This document shows positions 23,501 through 32,500 of a stretch of DNA of 64,000 bases, one piece after another; position 1 is the stretch's first letter; every line of letters begins with the position of its first letter. A program made the translations under genes and the position numbers. Location of the stretch: positions 56,523,501 to 56,587,500 of the forward strand of contig JARZZO010000016.1 in NCBI GenBank assembly GCA_030544215.1, in the 5' to 3' direction. The stretch comes from Zantedeschia hybrid cultivar (lineage: Eukaryota; Streptophyta; Magnoliopsida; Alismatales; Araceae). The notes beneath the pieces are model-generated. The model was not told where the DNA came from and made no database searches. It worked only from the letters and a program-made list of their open reading frames with translations.

Positions 23501-26500
23501 ACTTAGTTGAATGAGTTGAGCTGAGCTTTTATAGTCAAATCAAGGAAGGCAAACTCAGGGATTAGACTCAGATCGGTTTAGGTTTGGACCAATCGGATCG
23601 ACCGGTCCGGTCTGGTTTTGTACTTTCTCAAAAAAGGTTAAAAAAATTTAAAAAATATGAAATTAAAAAAAACTCATAAGTTTCTCAAAATTAAAAATAT
23701 GCATGACATATGTAGTACATGAGTGATGAAACTCAATCATCATCATCAAAGTCATCAGGAGAAAAAAAAAAAAAAAAAAACCACCAAAATCTAACTCAAT
23801 TTGGATAGGAGGTGGGATATGTGGTTGTCTCTGAATATATCAACCATCTAAACAAATAATGGTGTGCCCACAGTAGTGGATGGAATATGAAATTCTAAAA
23901 AGAATACTCGCACAGTATCCATAGTCTCCATCCTAGATTCTCCCGTTGACGTAGATGAAGATGGATGAGTTGGTGATGTAGGTAGCCTGGTTGTCGGCTA
24001 TCTACGTAATGTGCTAGATGATCCTTTGTCCTAACATAGAAACCTCTAGAGCTCTACACATACATCATGGGGGACTGAAGAACATGGGATACTATCTTTG
24101 TGTATCCCCTGAAGATGCTCCACGAAATGATGGATCTCGCTAACAAGGTGTCCACAATAAAGACAATAGATCTGTCAATCTCCTGAGACTGGATACTCAT
24201 TTTCCCATGCCGGATGATCTCACCCACGTGGTAAAATTATCCAATCCGATCCCCTTTAAAAGAATGGAAAACAATATGTATAAAATTTAAAAAATAATCA
24301 GCAACTCTACCTTGATTTCTTCATTTGAGACTATTTTACTTTTTCTTTAGTAATTGGTCTCTCTATAACACCCAATCTCTCTATCTTTCATTCCTTACAT
24401 TTTCTTTTTCTTACTTTTTTTTTTACTTTTATATATTAATATTAACGGTTCTTAGTAGTAAATAAAACAAATAAGTTTACCATGTTGTGTCTCAAAAAAA
24501 AAATTTAAGAAACCACTCCTTTCTTTTGTTGACAATTATTTAATTTTGAGTAAAAACGACAATAAGGATACTAAATATTTTTGTCGATGACAGAAATCAA
24601 TATCCTCGTTGTCGTTTATATCTAAAATTGAGTTACGCTCAATAGAAAAAAGGAATGGTGCATAATAATTAATTTTCTTCCAAACTACAACTCGGTAAAC
24701 TTATAGATTTTGTTTATTATTGAGGACTATTAATACTAATGTATCTAAGGGAAGAAGAAAAAGAACAAGAAAGAGAAAATTTTAGAGAGATTGTCAGAGA
24801 GAGAGAGTGTATGTGATAGAAAGACAACTTACTAAAAAAAGCTCTTTGAACCGTCCACCCGATCATCGTAGAATACTGGATAAAAAAAATTAAAAGAGGA
24901 AGAAATATAAGTAGATAAAAATATTAGAGAGAGAAAGAAACATTTAAATTAAGTAGATATAAAAAAGATTGAGGAGTGAGAGGGAGAGAAATATACTAAT
25001 ATATAATCATACATTAGATAGGAAAAAAATAAGAGAGTGAGGGAGTGAAATATTAAGTAGATAAAATGTAAAAACATTAGAAAAAGGGGGGGAAATATAC
25101 TAATAGTAATATACAATTATTGTACATTAGATATAAAAAGAACTTGGAGAAAGAGGGAAGAGAGAGAAAGAACGTAGAGAGAGAGAGAGAGAGAGAAGTG
25201 AGGAAGTGAGTTGGTAGGGACAGGAGAGGACCTTGGGGGGTTTTTATAAGCCCCCCAAGGCCCTTGCTAGCCATTGGGCTCGTTCTCAATGGCTCGCTGC
25301 GAACTGGCCATTTTACAACGGCTAGTTCACAGATAGCCGTTGGGCTAGGATCGGTCGGTCCAAGTTGGATCCCGATCTGGACCAATCCCAGCCGACCTGC
25401 CCAATCCCAATAAGGAAATAGGGGGTTGGGGCTCGGGATCGGATCGGTCCGGCCGAAAATCTATCGGATCGATCGATCCGATCCGTGTCGATTCTACCTT
25501 CCCTGAGTCAGATCACCAGTCATTTATTGATCACACTAGTTCATTTATGCCTCACTTGTGGTAGTCTTCCTAATTGAGACGCTGCTAAATGTAGGTGCTT
25601 GAATGCTGGGTGTAGGAGGAGAGATGAGAAAAGGGTTTTAATGTAGTACATGTATCTATAATGGTTTTCCCATTCAAGAATATTGCTATAAGAAGGGTGC
25701 AAGAATACTAGACAGAGACAAGGATAATAGAGGCTATAAGAGGGTTCATAGAAGCTTTGGCTTTGGTGATAGAGATGGCATGGGTGAAGCCATTTTGACT
25801 TTGCTATGATCCATGATCTACTAATTGCAAATACTTATTTAAAAAGAGATATGAATACACTTATTTTGAAAAGAGATATGAACACTAAATTCTATAGACT
25901 ATTTTTTTATGTGAAGATTGTACAATTGTACATGGTGAAACTTTAGCCTATAATCAACATAGAATTTTACTGATGGATGTTTACATGCACAAGTGGAAGA
26001 GAAAGGGTGCAGTGAATAGCTGTCTAAACATTAAATGGTGGAATTTAAAAAAAAAAATAGATGCATTTAAAAGTGACTACTATAAGAAGTAATACGGGAT
26101 TCGTAAACACTATGGTATAGAATGGCTAATTGCATAAAAAGAATAGCTAAAGAAATCTTAGGTGAATCTAAAGATAAAAAGATTTTAAAGCATGGTAAAA
26201 GAATAAAAAGATATTAAAGGAAAATGAGTATATTTTAAAGCATGTTAAAAGGGTAAAGATGTTCAGACCCTGAAAGAATACAAAATTACAAAAACAAACA
26301 CTAAAAAAGTAGTCATCAAAACTAAGTTTCTTTTTTTGAAGTGCATGGTACCACAAATATATTAATAAACAAAAGAAGGGGATTTACAAGTATAGATGTG
26401 AAATGCACACAAACAACTCCAGAAAACCTAAAGTAGCCAAGAGCAAGGAGCAGAACATACCCTAAAAAAGTTCAACAAGGAGCAGAACGGACCCCAAGAA

Positions 26501-29500
26501 CAAAAGAACACCAAGAAGGTGTTCGCCACTCCCTCAAGGAAAGTAAAGCGAAGAGCTAAGAGGAGATCCTATCCAAAACATCATAGCCCACTTCCTAACA
26601 CTATCACAAATGAAGGTAGCAACTCTATCAGGAATTAGAGCTTCTCACTTGAAAATCCATCTATTCTTGTCGCTCCAGATACATGGAGAATCAGCCACCA
26701 AACTTGCTTGTCCTCTTTACGGGTTAGATACTTGCCCCAAAAGAGGAAGAGCAAGTATATGGACTCCTCTTGAGGGGCTTGCTTACACTCGAATGTATCT
26801 GAAGATCAACTGCCAGACCTTTACTACAAGGAACGGTCCATGAAGAGGTGATCTAACTGGTCATGAATACCACCAAGAGGGCAAGTAGTAGGAACGTCAG
26901 CCATAAAGCTAGTTTATCACAAGTGGGGAGCCTTCGGTGGCTAACTCTCCACAACAGAACTTTGACCTTCAGGGATGACTTTGGCTTCCAAACTATTGAA
27001 GCCAGGCAGTGACAGAGGCCACCGTCCACTATGATGCAATAGGCTAACCTGACTGAAAATGTACCATTGGCCTCCTAGACCCAAGTCCATCTGTCATAGG
27101 AAGAGGAGAGTAGAAAAAAGTCCTAAAGTAGGTGGAGGAGAAGAGCAAAGTCGTCCACCTCAAGATCTGTAAACTAACTTCTGAAAGTGACCCCCCGCCC
27201 ATAGCACGGACAAGTCAAAGACATCAGCAACATGTGCCATCTCCTAGATAGAGTCACACCGTAGCACCATTTGTCCTGCTAGAAAAGACAAATTTGTCCA
27301 TCTCCCAGATGTATCTGGATACCTACCTATAGGACATCAAAAGAGGCCAATACACTCTTTTAGATTGGAGAGAGATTGTGAGTGGATGCCAACCACAGGT
27401 CTTACCATCTAGCTATACAGTAGTAAAGTTGTCTCACTGTATCAACCCACGAAGAGGAAGCAGACATGCCCAATTTTCAAAGCCACTAAAAAGGGGTGCA
27501 AGATTAGACTCATCCAAGCTCTTAATGCCCATACCTCTTACAAAGTCTACCCCAACAAATATCATTGGCCACCAAGCTTGGCTACTCCATTCCCCCCCAC
27601 AGAAAGTGGCAATGGATAGAATCAAGCTTTTTCAGTAGCCCTTTCAGTAATTTGAAAATAGAGAGGAAATAAATGGGCAAACTATCCAGGATTGAATTGC
27701 ACAATATCATTTTGCCTCCATAAGAATGGAGCCTCCCCTTCCATCCTTTTGTTCAAATTTGTGGATGATACCCAGCTAATTTCTAAACCTGAAGGACTTG
27801 GGCATGAGGGGCAAGCCTAAGTAGGTGATGGGGATCAAACCAATCTAATAGCCCAATATGAGTGTGGCCCTCTGTAGAGGCCTAATTTCTAAGTTGAAGG
27901 CATTTCAGGAATTGTATCATAACTTGGGAACTTAAGAGGGTGAAAAAGATAGATTTAAACTTGCTTAAACTAAGGGACAAAAATAGTAATGATTTAAATC
28001 ATGTTAGCTATATTGAGATTGATGATTAAAGGGTATCGATTAAACATTATGAGATTAAGGAGAGGTGTACTTAGTTTGAGAATATTGTTAAACGATGATC
28101 ACTTTAGAGACCTATTTTTTGAGGAAACCAATGAGTCATTTGGCCCAAATAATTATCATTGCATTCACCATATTGGAAGTTTTTAGAAGTTGAAGATACT
28201 TTAAGGGAGAAAGTGGTTAAGGCCTTTGGATCAAGACGACGTAACTATTGAAGCATGGATGTACTGGTGATGCAGGTATTAACTAGTTGACTAGACTTTT
28301 TAATAATTACCATGTTAGATGTACTGAGATTGAGGATTAAAGGGTATCCATTAAACATATGAGATTAAGGGAGGTGGAGTACTTATTTTGAGAATATTGT
28401 CAAATGAGGATCACTTTAGAGGCCTATTTTTTAAGGAAACCAATGAGTCAATTGACCAAAATAATTATCATTACATTCACTGTCTTGGAACTTCGAGGTT
28501 GAAGACACTTCAAGGACAAAAATGGGCAAGGCCCTTGGATCAAGATGACATAACTATTGAAGCTTGGAAAAGTGTTGGTGATGTAGGTATTAAGTGGTTG
28601 ACTAGACTTTTACTAAGATTTTAAAAGAGAGAAGAATGATGAATGATTGAAGGAACAGTAGTATTGTTCATTTATTTAAAAATAAAGGAGATATACAAAT
28701 TTATACTAATTACCGGAGTAACTAATTGGTGCAAATTTATACAAGTATCTCAAATTTGTAATAAGTTGTGCGTCACACTATGAAACTTTGGGAGATGAGA
28801 AAATAATGGAGAAGTATCTTAGGCTTGCAACTAACGTTTTTGAAAGTTAGTTTGGATTTATGCAAAGTAGATCTATTCTGTAAGTTGTTTTCTTATCGAG
28901 ACAATTGAGCGAAAGGTATAAAGGAAGGAGGAAAGATTTATATATGATCTTCATTGATTTTAGAGAAGGCTTATAATCAAGTATCAAGAGCAGTGCTTTA
29001 AAAACCAGATCGGATTGGCCGGTCGGACTGGAAAAAACCAGAACCACCAGCCTTTCCGGTCCGGTTGATCTAAGAGCTGTTACTATTAAGAAAACTGGAT
29101 GAACTGGATTAAAACCAGCTGAGTTTAACCAGTTTCTATGAAAACTGACCGGTTCAATGAGGAATATTATATTCTTGGTACAAAAATGTCATTTGGTATT
29201 ACTTGGATCCGAACCTCAGACCACTTACCAAACTTAAAACATAGATACCACTTCACCACACTACTGTTCATGATATAAAATAACAAAGAATATATAATAT
29301 TTAGACATCTTATATATTGTTTCCTTACGTAAAACGGTCCAGTCTTAACACCGGTTTTAAGCAGTCGGTTTGACATGGACCAGACTGAAAGGCTTTCTGG
29401 TTTAATGGCCTATCTGGTTTTTAAAACATTGGTCAAGAGTGCTAATTTTGATGGACTTCAAGCTAATGGAGTCTCTAAAGGACATATTGACATTTTTAAG

Positions 29501-32500
29501 GATATATAGGAGGGCTTTTACTACTATATAACTATAGCTAGATAGATGTCTGAGTTTCTCATTATTGTAGGATTAGATCAGAGATGGATACCAAGTTCTT
29601 ATCTCTTTACTTTAATTATAGATGAAGTGGCTAGACATCTGCATGATGGTATCCCTTAGAATATGTTGTTTGCAAATGATATTCTTTTCAATTGATGAAA
29701 ACGCTGAGAGCTTAAATGAAAAATTAGAAGGGTGGAGGGATGCTTTGGAATTTAAAGTTTCCTAAAATTAGTCAAACTAGGTCAGAATATGTGAAAAGTA
29801 ACTTTAATATGTGACGATGGACTAAGAGGTTTAGTTAGAATCAATGATGAAGTTATTCTTAAAAGTAGCCACCTTTGAATTAGCATCTATTATTCTAAAG
29901 AATGGAGAGATCCAAAAGGTTGTCATGCATAGAGTCAAGGCAGGTTGGTTGAAATGGAAAAGTGCATCTGGAGTTCTTTGTGAACAACAAGCCCCCTTAA
30001 AACTTAAAGTCGAGCTCTATAAAATGGTTGTGAGATGTGCTTTGTTATATGACACTAACTGTTTGGTTGTGAGCAAGGTTCGCCGTATTGCTGATATGTA
30101 TCGGATCGTATCTTCCCAGATACGATACGATACCGATCCGACTCGGGCTGACTTAGTCTGACCCGTACGAGTCTCATGAGTCCAGTCGATTTAGGCTTAT
30201 TTCCAATTTTTCATATTCTTTAATTTTATGAATAATTATGACAAACTTTTAACTCCAATATCTTATTAATGACAATGACTTTTAAGTCAAATTAAGGAGA
30301 AATCCACCCTATTAATCAATATAAAAGTGTAAATTACCTACTAAATTGGAGAAAATGTCCAATTATTTACCAATTGGAGAAAAAAGTCTATTTGCTTATC
30401 AAATTAGAAAAAAAGCCAACTTAATAAGATACAAGTCACATTGAGTAGGCTTGAGTCGGATCGCAGCGACCCGTGCCGAATTGTAGTGTATCGCACAAGT
30501 CAGCATGAGTCACATACGAGTCACATCGAGTCACACATGAGTCGGTCTGAGTTGCAGGGAGTCGGCTCGAGTCAAATGCGACTCGGTGACTTGAACCATC
30601 CCAGTGACTTGGACTCGTCCAGGTATGAGTTGGACTTGTACGAGTCGTCTTATCGGGTATGATCCGTCAAACCATGGTTGTGAGGAAAGATCATGTACAA
30701 TAAAGATGAGGGTGTTGAGATGGATGTGGAACAACCAGAAGGGATGAAATTCAAAATGAACATATCCACGGTGATGTATAGGTGTAGCTTCTATTGACAT
30801 TAAGCTTGGGGAACATTGGCTAAGATATTTCAGTTGTGTACATTGCTGTCAAAGTTTGGCACCACTTAGGAGGTATGCTGAAATTAAAGTGGAGGGTTGA
30901 GGAACTCGGGAAAGACCTTAACTGAGGTGGTTAGATGTAGTAAGAAAGGGATTAACCTTCCTAGGTTTAAGCACAAATATGACATTGTGGTAGGATAGAA
31001 TTCATGTAGCTGACCCCTAAATAAATGAGATGAGGCTCTAATAATGATTATGGACAATTGGCTCAGAATCACATGGATAGCAAGTCAAGCTTATATCCTG
31101 ATCAAAGACTGTCATCATGCCATTGTGGTAAAGCATAGTGTAGCTGGTCCCACACACTAGGAATTTGACTTTCCATGATGTGGATGGCTGCCGAACTTCT
31201 GTCAAGGTCACACTTTGCGTCCTCCACTGGTAATAAACTAACATTCAGACTTCACCAGAACTAGAACCCCCTTTGAGTGGTCCATGTGTACCTCCACTGA
31301 CTCCATCCCAATCACTGACCTCCTTGCATCCAACACCTGACTAATTTGCTCCAAACTCTGTCCAGAAGTGCCCTGCAAACATTGGGTGCCCAGAGCCAAG
31401 AATCTGTTCTCTGAGAAACCCCATAGGGCCTCCCTTTCTTGTGTCAGAAAATACAGATTTGTAAACAAGACTTTGAAGGTACCTCTCCTCACCACATACA
31501 ACATCAGAATTTCGTTCTACCAACATGTACCTCATCTATATGTTTTCCAATATATAAAAGTCACCTGTATAGGTAGTCTATGTGAACAAAAGAACTGGTC
31601 TTTTGTTAAGAAATTGTATGCAGTAAACAGGGTCTCATTTTGTAGTGATATCTACATAATTGATCTAACAAAGTAGATTGGTAAGTGCCATTATTTTGGC
31701 AATTAATTGGTTCAGCTTTATATTAGAATGAGCTATCTTGTAAGAAATCCCATGGTCTGGGCTCCTAGTTTGACGTGAACAGCAGGATGGGGATGTTTAC
31801 CTGAGTGTATCAGATTCTGGCTGCGGCCATAGCAAGCATGAGACATCTACTGGAATATATCAACTTGATTAAGTTTCCTCCTGTCAGTTTGAGCCGAAAG
31901 TGTGCTGGAATATACCCTGTGCAGAGTTCGCAAATAACTCGCAACAGTTATCTATTTTCACCACCAGTTTATTCTATCCTCTTAAGATTTCAAACTTTCC
32001 ATTTACAGGTTCGGTGAATGGGAGCAATAGTGATGAGTTGGCAAAGCAGGAAGATATCGATGGATTTCTCGTCGGAGGTGCTTCTCTAAAGGTAAATTGA
32101 TTTAGTACATAAACACAAGACTAAAAAATACTATTAAATTTTGCAGGAAAACAGCTTTTTTTCTCTTTTTTTTTTTAGAACTTTTTTTCTTTCATGTTTA
32201 AGGGTGTAGATGAACAGGCAGGTCCATGTCACAGACATGCCATGTAAGAAAAATAGAGACATTTAGGTAATCATCACTGTTTTGCAATAATAATGATCAA
32301 CTGGATCTTAAGCCATTTTCTAGCCAACTTGAAGCGTAAACTGAACTGAGTCAACAAGCCACCTCATGTAAATCATAAAGTTATATAGTTCCATCTGGGG
32401 ATGCAACATGATGGTGTTGTTGAGCCAAGTGTTAATATGAGCCAACCCGTATTTGCAGTGTCTGAATTCAACCCAGTTGAAGATGGCCCAAGCTGAAGGC

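Larger units (their letters stand above)
25540..31045 (+). mobile_element. RTE-like LINE relic with three nested insertions
   Basis: Fragments resemble plant RTE-type non-LTR polyproteins by recall. An endonuclease region lies near 25600-25800. A linker (FRDLFFEETNES, LDQDDITIEAWKSVGDVGIK) occurs twice in diverged copies at 28001-28300 and 28320-28620. Reverse-transcriptase fragments lie at 28850-28980 and 29440-29830. The C-terminal part reads VKAGWLKWKSASGVLC and LKLKVELYKMVVRCALLYD, ending LTFLGLSTN near 31030. Frameshifts and stops are many. It is interrupted by an L1 (26329-27888) and two terminal-inverted-repeat elements. Confidence 0.65.
16890..32008. other. 15.1-kb TPI intron
   Basis: Splice phase is preserved across it: a Gly codon is split G|GT. 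Almost all of it is transposon-derived: L1 relic, LTR element B, GATCGG element with a palindrome, RTE-like LINE with three nested insertions. Segments 22466-23550 and 31046-32008 show no recognisable feature. Confidence 0.85.
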
